Both the position numbers and the translations under genes were made by a program. From JBIIJL01 sp044233795 (GTDB lineage Bacteria; Pseudomonadota; Gammaproteobacteria; Legionellales; Legionellaceae), in the NCBI GenBank assembly GCA_044233795.1, contig JBIIJL010000044.1, positions 1 to 17,954 of the forward strand: a stretch of 17,954 bases of DNA, in the 5' to 3' direction. This document shows, piece after piece, positions 7,855 through 15,702 of this stretch. The notes beneath the pieces were generated by a model. It searched no databases. It was given only the letters and a program-made list of their open reading frames with translations, and was not told where the DNA came from. Numbering within the stretch: position 1 is the stretch's first letter; every line of letters begins with the position of its first letter.

Positions 7855-9330
7855 ATGGATCAAGTGTTTGATGTAGCCATCATTGGTGGGGGCATCAATG
7901 GATGCGGATGTGCGGCAGATGCAGCTTTACGTGGATTGTCAGTCGTTCTTTTAGAACAAGATGACTTAGCATCGAAAACCTCCTCAAAAAGCACAGGCTT
8001 GATTCATGGTGGCTTGAGATATCTTGAGCAACTTGATTTTAGCCTAGTAAAAAAAGCTCTCAATGAGCGTCAGATATTACTTCAGATTGCACCCCACCTT
8101 GTTTCGCCCTTGCCGTTTGTATTACCCTATCAATCATCCACCAGACCCTTCTGGCTGATTCGCTTAGGCCTTTTTCTTTATGATCACTTATCATCAAAAA
8201 ATAAACTCCCACATTCGAGCACACTCACTCGAGCGCATGACTTGTTCTATTTTGACTCACTGAATGACCACATTAGCAAAGGGTTGATGTACTACGACTG
8301 TGCGACAGATGATGCCCGATTAACCATCGAAAATGCCCTATTAGCACAACTTCATGGAGCAAATATCCTGACCCATACTTCCGTTCTTGAAGGTATTGTT
8401 CAAAATAATATCTGGCATTTAAAGCTCTCATCTAAAGATGAAAAATTAGAATACATCAGAGCAAAAGCTGTGATTAATACTGCTGGACCTTGGGTCAATA
8501 AAATCAATCAACAGCTACACATAAATGATAAACACACCGTTACCTTGGTCAAAGGCAGCCATCTCGTTGTGCCAAAACTTTATAAAGGACAACATGCATA
8601 TTTATTACAACATAAAGATAAGCGAATTATTTTCACTATTCCCTACCATGGGCTGACCCTCATTGGTACCACTGATGTTGCGTATAACGGATCGTTAAAA
8701 CATCTTTCGATATCAGGGGCCGAAATAGACTATCTTTTGTCTATCACACAATCTTATTTCAAAACGAGTGTTGATAAATCACAAATCATTACGAGTTGGA
8801 GTGGCGTAAGACCTCTTGTGACTTCAATAGGTAAAAATCCTACAACACTTAGTCGCGACTATCAAATTGACTTCTCCAACATTGAAGCGCCGGTTGTTTC
8901 AGTTTTTGGAGGAAAAATTACCACCTATCGACATTTGGCAGTAGACACCATAGACAAGCTTCGCGAGGTGTTCAAAGATCTCCCTCCCTCTTGTACAGCA
9001 TCAACACCTCTACCAGGCGCTATGTTTGGTGAGCTTGATTTTGTCAAATATCAAACCTTTGCTCGCCAGAAATACGGTTGGTTAGACACGGCTGTTTTAG
9101 AACATTATCTTCATCGATATGGGACCCGATCCGAACATTTGCTCAATGGTCACAATAGTATGTCTTCTCTTGGGATACAATTTAGTCCAATACTATTCCA
9201 AGCTGAAATAGACTTCTTAGTTGAAACCGAGTGGGCTCAAAATGCCGATGATATCTTGTGGCGCCGAACTAAATTTGGGCTATCGATAGATAATGCAATG
9301 AAAAGCGCACTTGAGAACTATTTATTGTAA
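7855..9330 (+). CDS. glpD: Aerobic glycerol-3-phosphate dehydrogenase
   Basis: A membrane-associated FAD enzyme that oxidises glycerol-3-phosphate to dihydroxyacetone phosphate and passes electrons to the quinone pool. The N-terminal dinucleotide fold has GGGINGCG at 11-18. It is followed by DLASKTSSKSTGLIHGGLRY, then TAGPWV, KGSHLVVP, LIGTTDV, SGVRPL and FGGKITTYRHLA, all as in E. coli GlpD. Near the C terminus EWAQNADDILWRRTK matches the family's C-terminal helical domain. The length is 491 residues (E. coli 501). The start ATG has AGGGA just upstream. It lies 31 bases after gltA with no clear terminator between them, so read-through from the gltA promoter is likely. No glpF, glpK or glpR is visible nearby. 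Confidence 0.95.
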   Translation: MDQVFDVAIIGGGINGCGCAADAALRGLSVVLLEQDDLASKTSSKSTGLIHGGLRYLEQLDFSLVKKALNERQILLQIAPHLVSPLPFVLPYQSSTRPFWLIRLGLFLYDHLSSKNKLPHSSTLTRAHDLFYFDSLNDHISKGLMYYDCATDDARLTIENALLAQLHGANILTHTSVLEGIVQNNIWHLKLSSKDEKLEYIRAKAVINTAGPWVNKINQQLHINDKHTVTLVKGSHLVVPKLYKGQHAYLLQHKDKRIIFTIPYHGLTLIGTTDVAYNGSLKHLSISGAEIDYLLSITQSYFKTSVDKSQIITSWSGVRPLVTSIGKNPTTLSRDYQIDFSNIEAPVVSVFGGKITTYRHLAVDTIDKLREVFKDLPPSCTASTPLPGAMFGELDFVKYQTFARQKYGWLDTAVLEHYLHRYGTRSEHLLNGHNSMSSLGIQFSPILFQAEIDFLVETEWAQNADDILWRRTKFGLSIDNAMKSALENYLL

Positions 9331-9338
9331 AATTGCTC

Positions 9339-9369
9339 CGTACATGACCAAATAAATTTGTCATGTACG
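9339..9369. repeat. Perfect 10-bp inverted repeat after glpD
   Basis: CGTACATGAC (9339-9348) and GTCATGTACG (9360-9369) are exact reverse complements with an 11-base loop, starting 9 bases after the glpD stop. The position suits a transcription terminator or 3' end stabiliser, but no T-run follows on either strand. An intrinsic terminator is therefore uncertain and a protein-binding site is possible. Confidence 0.5.
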
Positions 9370-9380
9370 CACCCTTCTAT

Positions 9381-9424
9381 CAAAATAATCCAATGCTCAA
9401 GTCAAGCGACTGACGATTATTTTG
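9381..9424. repeat. Second perfect 10-bp inverted repeat in the convergent gap
   Basis: CAAAATAATC (9381-9390) pairs exactly with GATTATTTTG (9415-9424). The 24-base loop holds a smaller repeat, AGTC-aagc-GACT. It lies between convergent glpD and the thioredoxin gene. The 5' arm is A-rich and the 3' arm T-rich on the plus strand, so it may contribute to termination. The rest of 9331-9543 holds no coding frame I trust. Confidence 0.45.
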
Positions 9425-9543
9425 CTCATGGTAACATTCTCCACTACTGTGAGCCCATGAACGAGAAGATTTGAAATGACACGGCGATGACCACTTTTTA
9501 TTCTTTTTAAAAAAGAGGATGAGTGCAATTCATTCTTACACCT

Positions 9544-9915
9544 TTATTCATCCTTCAGTGCGGCCTCTCTAATCGCCGCCAAATCAGCTGTAATTGCCTG
9601 TTGAACAAGCTCAGTTAGTGTAGACTCAGGCATATTTCCGGATTCTGAGTAAATAGCTATACCTTCCTTAAAAACCATTAAATGTGGTATAGAGCGAATT
9701 TGGAACATCTCAGCTAAATCGGCCTCTTGTTCAATATTAATTTTGGCAAAAGTGATGTTGGGGTATTTTTTTGCTATTTTATCGTAAACATGAGCAAAAC
9801 TCCTGCAAGGCGCGCACCACTCTGCCCAAAAATCAACAAAAACCAATTGATTTGTTTCAACGATCTCTTCAAATTGACTTGTTGTAACACTAACCACCTG
9901 ATCAGTTTTTTCCAT
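9544..9915 (-). CDS. Thioredoxin family protein (WCAPC active site)
   Basis: A 123-residue single-domain thioredoxin fold protein, likely a cytosolic disulfide reductase. The active site is WCAPC (33-37) in the context VDFWAEWCAPCR, with the buried Asp at 28 and the cis-proline at 77 in RSIPHLMVF. Classical thioredoxin has WCGPC and a proline at the helix kink after the active site. Here the glycine is alanine and that proline is replaced (CRSFAHVYD), so redox potential or partner choice may differ. No signal peptide is visible from the chosen start. The frame extends 30 codons upstream inside adk, but ATG 9915 starts the thioredoxin domain and has AAGAG seven bases before it. It overlaps the adk end by 14 bases, suggesting coupled translation. 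Confidence 0.88.
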   Translation of the reverse strand: MEKTDQVVSVTTSQFEEIVETNQLVFVDFWAEWCAPCRSFAHVYDKIAKKYPNITFAKINIEQEADLAEMFQIRSIPHLMVFKEGIAIYSESGNMPESTLTELVQQAITADLAAIREAALKDE

Positions 9916-10588
9916 GATTTGACTCTTCTCCCAAAGCCGCAAGTATTCTTTGAAATACATCACCAGCAGTGCCATAACCTGATACTCGGTGATAATTCGG
10001 AGCATCTCCTGTTTTAAGGGTAGCCCATTGCTTATAATACGAAACTAACGGCTCAGTCTGTTGATGATACACTTCGAGGCGCTTACGAACGATATCTTCT
10101 CTATCATCATCTCGCAAAACTAATGGCTCACCAGTCACATCGTCTCTCCCAGGAATTTTAGGAGGGTGAGAGTCGATATGATAAGTACGACCCGATGGCA
10201 AATGTATTCTTCTGCCACTCATCCGCTGAACAATTGTCTCATCATCAATAGCAATTTCAATGACTTCATCAATCTCTATTTCTGCACCCTTTAGCGCGTC
10301 AGCTTGTGGAATGGTCCGTGGAAATCCATCAAATAAAAATCCATGTTGACAATCTGCCTGTTTTAAACGCTCTTTTACAAGGGCTATCATGATCTCATCT
10401 GATACTAACTGACCTTTATCCATGATGCTTTTTGCAGAAAGACCGACCGGACTACCTGCATTAATGGCAGCGCGTAACATGTCGCCGGTGGAGATTTGTG
10501 GAATATTAAAGCATTTAACCAATTGCTCTGCTTGAGTACCTTTCCCAGCTCCTGGGCCCCCTAACAAAATAATACGCATCAACTTCAT
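9902..10588 (-). CDS. adk: Adenylate kinase
   Basis: Adenylate kinase interconverts ATP + AMP and 2 ADP, maintaining the cytosolic energy charge. The P-loop GGPGAGKGT is at 10-18, STGDMLRAA (AMP-binding region) follows, and DGFPRT is at 87-92. The long LID domain spans roughly 126-163, including GRDDVTGEPL, and lacks zinc-binding cysteines, as in most Gram-negative enzymes. DIVRKRLEVYH follows. The ATG at 10588 has GGGAG six bases upstream and gives 228 residues. A second ATG three codons later gives the classical MRIILLG start but has poorer spacing. The upstream TTG at 10594 is not convincing. It is followed by an overlapping thioredoxin gene. Confidence 0.96.
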   Translation of the reverse strand: MKLMRIILLGGPGAGKGTQAEQLVKCFNIPQISTGDMLRAAINAGSPVGLSAKSIMDKGQLVSDEIMIALVKERLKQADCQHGFLFDGFPRTIPQADALKGAEIEIDEVIEIAIDDETIVQRMSGRRIHLPSGRTYHIDSHPPKIPGRDDVTGEPLVLRDDDREDIVRKRLEVYHQQTEPLVSYYKQWATLKTGDAPNYHRVSGYGTAGDVFQRILAALGEESNHGKN

Positions 10589-10681
10589 GCACAACTCCCA
10601 TCAATTCGAAGATAGTATCCTAACGCTCAAATGCTCGGTTGTCACCTAGAGAGACGCATAGGACTATGAAATACAAATGTG

Positions 10682-11293
10682 TTACCAAAGGGTATACCAG
10701 GATTGCGTAGTTAGTGACCTTTGACAAGCATTAAGTTGTGCTTGATAAATTGCAGCACGAGCACTCACCTTATGCGCAACTGGTATGAGCCAATGCTTTT
10801 TTAAATAGGTTCTCTGTAAGTAGCCGCCCACCCCTTCGTGATAAGCGAGGTAGAGCGAGAAAGCATCGGTTCGTTGAATTTTCGCGCGACGGTATGCATG
10901 ATTTGCATACCAACCGATAAAATCCACCCCATCACTAAAACTAGCTCGGCTAGAGAGCACTCCTCCATGAGCTCGTTTATAAAGTGCCCATGTGCCTCGC
11001 AATGCCTGGGTATAACCATAGGCACTAGAAGGCCTGGTCCATGGAATAAATCCTAATAATTTAGTGCGTTCAGGCATGGCTCGTGCGTTAAATTTAGATT
11101 CTTGGTGAATAATGGCCATCTGTACAGAAATAGGAACTCGCCAACGTCGTTGAACATCCAGTGCATCTGTATACCATTGTGGGTATTGCCGAAAAATATG
11201 ACAAATATTGTCCAGATTTCGCGGTGGAGGGGTTGCACAGCTGGTTAGTATCAGGGCAGAATAAACAAAAAAAAGAAGACGAAATAAATTCAA
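10682..11293 (-). CDS. Lipoprotein lytic transglycosylase (SLT-type, lysozyme-like fold)
   Basis: A probable outer-membrane-attached peptidoglycan lytic transglycosylase. The N terminus has a short charged start, a hydrophobic stretch and the lipobox LTSC, with Cys19 as the lipidated residue. The SLT domain shows the catalytic glutamate E65 in AIIHQESKFNA, then SAYGYTQAL near 90-98 and AYHEGVGGY at 150-158, the usual three SLT motifs. At 203 residues it is a small, single-domain form. No ATG lies before the lipobox. The TTG at 11293 has AGAGAG seven bases upstream and an in-frame stop lies just before, so TTG is the likely start. It is in the same direction as adk, 93 bases away, and divergent from the 801-residue orphan gene. 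Confidence 0.85.
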   Translation of the reverse strand: MNLFRLLFFVYSALILTSCATPPPRNLDNICHIFRQYPQWYTDALDVQRRWRVPISVQMAIIHQESKFNARAMPERTKLLGFIPWTRPSSAYGYTQALRGTWALYKRAHGGVLSSRASFSDGVDFIGWYANHAYRRAKIQRTDAFSLYLAYHEGVGGYLQRTYLKKHWLIPVAHKVSARAAIYQAQLNACQRSLTTQSWYTLW

Positions 11294-11376
11294 AACCGAG
11301 CTCTCTATGATATAAATTTATTCGCTATTAGTAGCAAAATTTCTTGTAAATTGAAACCCTCAATTCTGTGCTGCTT

Positions 11377-11395
11377 AATCAACAATCTGTTGATT
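11377..11395. promoter_or_regulatory. Probable operator: perfect inverted repeat over the -35 box
   Basis: AATCAACA-ATC-TGTTGATT is an exact 8+8 inverted repeat with a 3-base centre. Its right arm contains the whole -35 hexamer of the promoter at 11390-11418. A second, weaker copy (GTTG at 11421-11424 and CAAC at 11433-11436) sits around the expected transcription start. Two related sites flanking a promoter are typical of repressor control, but no regulator gene is adjacent. Confidence 0.55.
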
Positions 11396-11418
11396 TAATC
11401 CTCATCGCGGAATATAGT
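11390..11418 (+). promoter_or_regulatory. sigma70-type promoter of the 801-residue orphan gene
   Basis: TTGATT (11390-11395), a 17-base spacer and TATAGT (11413-11418) make a good promoter. Transcription would begin near 11425. This excludes the upstream candidate starts at 11368 (GTG) and 11419 (ATG) and supports the ATG at 11455. Confidence 0.65.
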
Positions 11419-11454
11419 ATGTTGTTAATAATCAACCAAGGGGTTTATAAAACA

Positions 11455-13860
11455 ATGAATACAGCTGAAATAGAGACATTTAAAAAACATCTGGGCAACA
11501 TTTACTCATCGGCACTAACAGGGACAGCCACCAAATCATATGATGATTTAGCTAAAGATCTCAAAGCAATGATTGATAATATAGCCCATGGTAGAAGGGC
11601 CCTTCTAGGACTTACTTTCCAGATTGGCGAGGGAACACATTATGATAATGCACGCATCCCTTTAGCTAAATTTGCAAGAGGACTCGCACAAGGCTCAGCT
11701 TCTGATGCATTAAACGTTGCAAAAGATTTTTTCTCAAGCCCCGATCTGAGCGATCATGAGCTTCTTACTGCTCTGAGAAAATCCTTTGGTTGCAGTATGT
11801 CTGCTGCTAGTGCTCATAAAACTCTTGTTGATGCTGATGCTTCAGGAGCGGTTGTCAGGCTTAGAGAAGGTGCGTGTTCAGAGCCAGGACCAGTACATGA
11901 TGCACCTGACACTATAAAATGGCTTAACAAAATGCTTACTAAGCTTGTTACTTCGGCTGAAAATGAGCGTTTCACAATTCATGAAATTGGTTCGAACGTC
12001 ACAGTGACTGTGAAAGGCCCTTTGCCGCTTCATTATGCTGCACGCTCTTTTCTCATGAATATGGCTCCAAGCGAAAAACCACTTCCAGTGATAGTGAACC
12101 CTGAAACCACTGAGAGTGTATTTGTTATAGATGGCCAAAAAATTAAGAAAGCAAAAACACAACAGCAAGCAATTGATTTCACCAAAATGTGGTTAGAAAG
12201 CCAAGGCTTCATAGTTTCCACAGGTAGTAAAAGCTGTGAAATGGAGTTGTGGGTCAATGTGAGACCTTTTGAAACTCGCGATGATATAGCTTGTCGTGGC
12301 CAGTGTGGAATCTCACTTGCCGTAGCTGAAAAAATTGCAACTTTTACGGACACCAGATGTATATTCCCAACCACTGTCCAAGTTGAGGCTCGCGGCAGCT
12401 TGCGTGATCAACTCGAGTTTTACTATAGAGAGGCTCAATTAATCGGTGCTGATGGACAACCAAAGCAATTTATTCTTAATGAACTCGGTCAAAAAACTGA
12501 TTATTCCAACATATCACTTGGCCAGGCGCAGCATTTATGGCCATATTTCCAACGTTTAGAAATGTTGGCAAAGCGTATTAACGTAAGATGTGCATCCTTA
12601 AATAACGAAGCAGCTGTTAGAGAGGCTCAGGAACAAATCCGCTCTATCACGCTCGACGCACAAGAAAAGATGTTGAGCGTATATAGATACAGAAACGCTT
12701 CGTCAGCATCACTTGTTTCATATCTTACATATGAATCAGTTAGTAGGCCTTCAACAGCCGTAAGTATCGCCTCATCTTCTATAGTAGGAATGTTTGCTAG
12801 CAGAGGAGCATCAAGTATTGCTTCTGGTAGATGGAATGAAGTGGAATACGAGAGAGCTTTTGAGACAATGGTCAATAAATTACTTATTCCTGGGCCTGAA
12901 GCTTATAAGTTGATCCTAAATGCAGGGAGTGAATTGGCAACAGGTGTTCGTTCTGTAGAAAATGTCCTCAAAACTCAATCAGGCGGTGGTGCTCGCGCAC
13001 TTGCACTTACGGATGGTAGCGATTTTAGAAGTGCTGTAGCTCGAGAGGTTGATGTTGTGAGAAGGACTCCGACTTCATCCACAACTGCGCTTGTAGGTTA
13101 CAACCCTGAATTTGCTAGACGCCATTCACAACTTGCAGGAAGACCTTCTATTGCTGAGTACTTCGTTCATCTGGCTCAAAAGGATGCCTCTGATTTATTT
13201 ACCTCTCCTTTAAGTGACGCTGCAACGGCGAGACGATGTGCCGAACTTGAACGTTTAGGCAGAACCGATCTTTATAATCGTCTTGATGAGCTTAGGGACT
13301 TTTATGCTAAGCATTCACCTTATTATTTTATCAAGCAAATGGCCGGTACTTTAGTTTTGCTGTTGGAGAATCCTGCTACGAGTGAAGAAGCAATTGCTGA
13401 AATTTTATTAAGATTTGGCGTAAAAGAAGCTGATCTTGCTAAATATCATGTACGTGATACACAACTGTTTAATCGCTATCAAATCAAATTTGATGCGCTT
13501 GCATTAGCACTTACTGCCTGCCTCTCCAATGGTGTAGTTCTAAATCTTAGTCATGTGGCTGAATGGAGACATCCTTGGGTATTTAACCCTCAACAAGGAG
13601 ATATAGCAAAAACTCCAGACACATTTCGCGTAGCCATGGAATGGCACTTAAATAAAGTATTTCTGGTGGGTTGGGGTGTTGGTAGCTCGAGTTCTTCTAG
13701 CTACAGTACTTATACAAGTAGCGGTTCACGTGCAGATAGTGCGCTTCATACAGCTGGATCATTTGCAGGCAGTCACTTGAGCAGTGCATCCTCTTATTCT
13801 GGATCGCAAATGTATCAGTCTGGTAGTGGTTCTTCAACCTCTTGTCACAAAAGCGGCTAG
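11455..13860 (+). CDS. Uncharacterised 801-residue protein with serine-rich C-terminal tail
   Basis: I do not recognise this protein. It starts MNTAEIETFKKHLGNIYSS at the ATG preceded by AAGGGG, about a dozen bases upstream, and downstream of a clear promoter. The body (about 1-742) looks soluble and mixed alpha/beta, with no signal peptide, no obvious transmembrane helix and no enzyme motif I can name. From residue 743 the last 59 residues are a low-complexity tail with 25 serines plus many Gly, Tyr and Ala, ending SCHKSG. The serine codons in the tail are mixed (AGC, TCG, AGT, TCT), so the tail is not a recent slippage expansion. It is monocistronic: its own promoter lies in front and a strong terminator behind. 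A secreted effector is one possibility, since large orphan proteins with polar C termini are common among type IV effectors, but nothing here proves it. Confidence 0.8.
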   Translation: MNTAEIETFKKHLGNIYSSALTGTATKSYDDLAKDLKAMIDNIAHGRRALLGLTFQIGEGTHYDNARIPLAKFARGLAQGSASDALNVAKDFFSSPDLSDHELLTALRKSFGCSMSAASAHKTLVDADASGAVVRLREGACSEPGPVHDAPDTIKWLNKMLTKLVTSAENERFTIHEIGSNVTVTVKGPLPLHYAARSFLMNMAPSEKPLPVIVNPETTESVFVIDGQKIKKAKTQQQAIDFTKMWLESQGFIVSTGSKSCEMELWVNVRPFETRDDIACRGQCGISLAVAEKIATFTDTRCIFPTTVQVEARGSLRDQLEFYYREAQLIGADGQPKQFILNELGQKTDYSNISLGQAQHLWPYFQRLEMLAKRINVRCASLNNEAAVREAQEQIRSITLDAQEKMLSVYRYRNASSASLVSYLTYESVSRPSTAVSIASSSIVGMFASRGASSIASGRWNEVEYERAFETMVNKLLIPGPEAYKLILNAGSELATGVRSVENVLKTQSGGGARALALTDGSDFRSAVAREVDVVRRTPTSSTTALVGYNPEFARRHSQLAGRPSIAEYFVHLAQKDASDLFTSPLSDAATARRCAELERLGRTDLYNRLDELRDFYAKHSPYYFIKQMAGTLVLLLENPATSEEAIAEILLRFGVKEADLAKYHVRDTQLFNRYQIKFDALALALTACLSNGVVLNLSHVAEWRHPWVFNPQQGDIAKTPDTFRVAMEWHLNKVFLVGWGVGSSSSSSYSTYTSSGSRADSALHTAGSFAGSHLSSASSYSGSQMYQSGSGSSTSCHKSG

Positions 13861-13911
13861 AGAAGTTGCCTCATAAAAATGCAACATAGTCTGTTCTTTT
13901 TGTGATCAATT

Positions 13912-13920
13912 TGTTATGCT
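13912..13920 (+). promoter_or_regulatory. Possible extended -10 promoter for the methyltransferase/ATP-grasp cluster
   Basis: TGtTATGCT at 13912-13920 fits an extended -10 element; no good -35 is seen at 16-18 bases. A start near 13927 would fall inside the 5' arm of the following terminator hairpin. Transcripts from here would then lack the full hairpin and could escape termination. Confidence 0.3.
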
Positions 13921-13921
13921 T

Positions 13922-13957
13922 AAGGTACGGTCACGTAAAGTGCCGTACCTTTTTTTT
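13922..13957 (+). terminator. Rho-independent terminator after the orphan gene
   Basis: AAGGTACGG (13922-13930) pairs exactly with CCGTACCTT (13943-13951). An inner CAC/GTG pairing further closes the loop, and eight T follow (13950-13957). This is a classic intrinsic terminator 62 bases after the orphan stop. It ends only nine bases before the next gene's start. Confidence 0.85.
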
Positions 13958-13966
13958 GAGCGTGAG

Positions 13967-14707
13967 ATGATGGTTAATAAAATTGATTCTGGTACAAGCC
14001 TGACCAAGGCCAGGCCAAGCTCTATATCTAAGTTGATGAGACGTTTGCCGCCCTTTCATCAAGCGTGGAAAGAGGTATTAGTAAACTCAAAACAGCCCTA
14101 TTGCGAATATGCCATAGAGCTCTGCTGCGGACAGACACCAAAGATTGGAATTGCTATCAGTAAGCTAAAATGCGCAACACATGTAGGGTATATCGATTCA
14201 AGCCATTCAGCTCTTTTAACTTGCAAAGAAATCATTTGCAAATTCGACCAACTTGAGAGTGCTTTTTTCCTGAATAGTCGATTACAAACATTAGCTCCTC
14301 CAGAACCATTTACTCTTATCACTGGTAATCATATTTTTGATGACCTTTTGCTGCAGCATTATATTGAAGAAATTCATGATACCAATGAGCATGCTTATAA
14401 AAACAAAAGAAATTATATATCGATGGTCAATCAAGCGCATAACTTCTTCGAGCAGCAAGGAAAAGATTATTTACAAACATTAGCAAAGCAGTTTTCTAAG
14501 CTCTTGTCTATTGGTGGCAGGTTAATTTTCTCTGACTATCATTCTTATTATGAAAAAAAATATGGTATGTTGGATTGGCCCGCGCTTAGATTTTCTTTGT
14601 GCGATACATTTAGTGACATGCTCTGTGAGGAAGGCTTTAGACGTATCCCTCTCACAAAATTGCCCACCCTTTTTGAACGAGTATATCTATGGGAAAAACA
14701 ATCTTAA
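13967..14707 (+). CDS. Putative class I SAM-dependent methyltransferase
   Basis: A 246-residue protein with a Rossmann-type methyltransferase layout. ELCCGQTP (51-58) sits where motif I (the SAM-binding glycine loop) is expected, HVGYIDSS with D77 matches the acidic residue after strand 2, TLITGNHIFDDLL (117-128) matches the motif IV region, and GGRLIFSDYHSYY (183-195) the strand 5 region. Motif I is atypical, with Cys-Cys-Gly-Gln in place of a Gly-x-Gly. The substrate cannot be told. The frame is open from an ATG at 13916, but that stretch encodes the terminator hairpin, so the ATG at 13967 or the adjacent one at 13970 is the likely start; the ribosome site is weak (GTGAG). The end overlaps the next gene by 19 bases, so it is probably co-translated with the ATP-grasp pair. 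Confidence 0.65.
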   Translation: MMVNKIDSGTSLTKARPSSISKLMRRLPPFHQAWKEVLVNSKQPYCEYAIELCCGQTPKIGIAISKLKCATHVGYIDSSHSALLTCKEIICKFDQLESAFFLNSRLQTLAPPEPFTLITGNHIFDDLLLQHYIEEIHDTNEHAYKNKRNYISMVNQAHNFFEQQGKDYLQTLAKQFSKLLSIGGRLIFSDYHSYYEKKYGMLDWPALRFSLCDTFSDMLCEEGFRRIPLTKLPTLFERVYLWEKQS

Positions 14708-15702
14708 ATGTTGAAGAAATTGTTAATTTTGACTTCAAACAAATCATTTCATACTTGCAACAAAATGGTGCTACGTGTGAGAATATTCCCGAAAGTGATA
14801 TTGTCGTAGTTCGATATCAAGATCACGTAGAATATTTAGTCGACTACGAGCTCCCATATATTCCGTTAGGCTACAAAAATATCTTTCAAGATAAATTCTT
14901 CTTCAAGCGTTTGTTAATTGACAAAGATATTCCCGTTCATCAAGGAGAGTATTTTCTCTGTCATGAAGTGGATAAAGCAGTATCGTACGTTAAAACCGAA
15001 GTTGATTGGCCAATTGTTTTAAAGCCCACAGCAATGGATTGTGGCGATCTCGTTTTTTGTGCTATTGATAATGAAACAGAATTACGAGAAATTTGGCACC
15101 AATTTATAGAGAACTCACCTTATGGTCCTTTTTTAATTGAGCCCTGCTGGTCGTATTGTCCAGACTATAGATTTGTCATTATCCCTGGGCAGGTACCCTA
15201 TATTGTCAAAAGAACCCCTCCTACCATAACCGGTGACGGAATAAATTCCATCAAGGCACTCATATTAAAAGAAAATAAGGGGCGCTCAGGAAAAAATCGG
15301 AACTCACTTTGCCAAATAGACTTAAACGATATTGAAATAAAAAGATGTTTAAAAACTCAAAAACTCACCTTTGAAGACATTCTCAACAACAATGAAACTA
15401 TTTTTTTGCGATTTAGTACGAATTTATCGTGTGGTGGCATGTCAGAAATGATTTCAGCAGAAACCGTACATGAGACTTATTGGCACATTTTTCAAAAGGT
15501 TTGGGATCTGTTCCCATCGCTGCCAATGCTTAATCTTGATATTCTTACTTATGATATAACAAAACCTGCTCTAAAAGAAAACATGGTGGTCGGTGAATCT
15601 CATATTACACCTGGATTTGGTATGTTTATCGCACCAGGTCGAGGCGAAGGGGTCAACCTCTATCCTGACTTGGCCCGCATGATTTTTCCGGAGATTGCTT
15701 AA
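14689..15702 (+). CDS. Stand-alone ATP-grasp ligase, cyanophycin-synthetase-like (copy 1)
   Basis: A 337-residue protein resembling the N-terminal plus ATP-grasp part of cyanophycin synthetase (CphA) without its Mur-ligase half. ATP-grasp enzymes join a carboxylate to an amine through an acylphosphate. Visible parts: DKFFFKRLLIDKDIPV (68-83) opening the fold, the ATP lysine K112 in IVLKP with a CG loop at 118-119, E151, DYR at 159-161, RTPPTITGDG (175-184), NLSCGG (245-250), D284, and ESHITPGF (303-310), which aligns with the CphA EVNAAPGF. The usual metal-binding Asn of that motif is His305 here. The ATG overlaps the methyltransferase end by 19 bases and the stop abuts the next gene. The substrate is unknown; peptide-like bond formation with an amino acid is the best inference. 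Confidence 0.8.
   Translation: MGKTILNVEEIVNFDFKQIISYLQQNGATCENIPESDIVVVRYQDHVEYLVDYELPYIPLGYKNIFQDKFFFKRLLIDKDIPVHQGEYFLCHEVDKAVSYVKTEVDWPIVLKPTAMDCGDLVFCAIDNETELREIWHQFIENSPYGPFLIEPCWSYCPDYRFVIIPGQVPYIVKRTPPTITGDGINSIKALILKENKGRSGKNRNSLCQIDLNDIEIKRCLKTQKLTFEDILNNNETIFLRFSTNLSCGGMSEMISAETVHETYWHIFQKVWDLFPSLPMLNLDILTYDITKPALKENMVVGESHITPGFGMFIAPGRGEGVNLYPDLARMIFPEIA

Noticed and set aside
11368..11454. Upstream GTG and ATG starts for the orphan protein
   Set aside because: They lie at or before the expected transcription start given the promoter at 11390-11418.
12033..12374. Minus-strand 113-codon frame inside the orphan gene
   Set aside because: It is antisense to a long promoter-driven frame, with no ribosome site or recognisable product.
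13916..13966. Earlier ATG extending the methyltransferase by 17 codons
   Set aside because: These codons are made of the terminator hairpin and its T-run, and no ribosome site precedes the ATG. The frame is probably open by chance.
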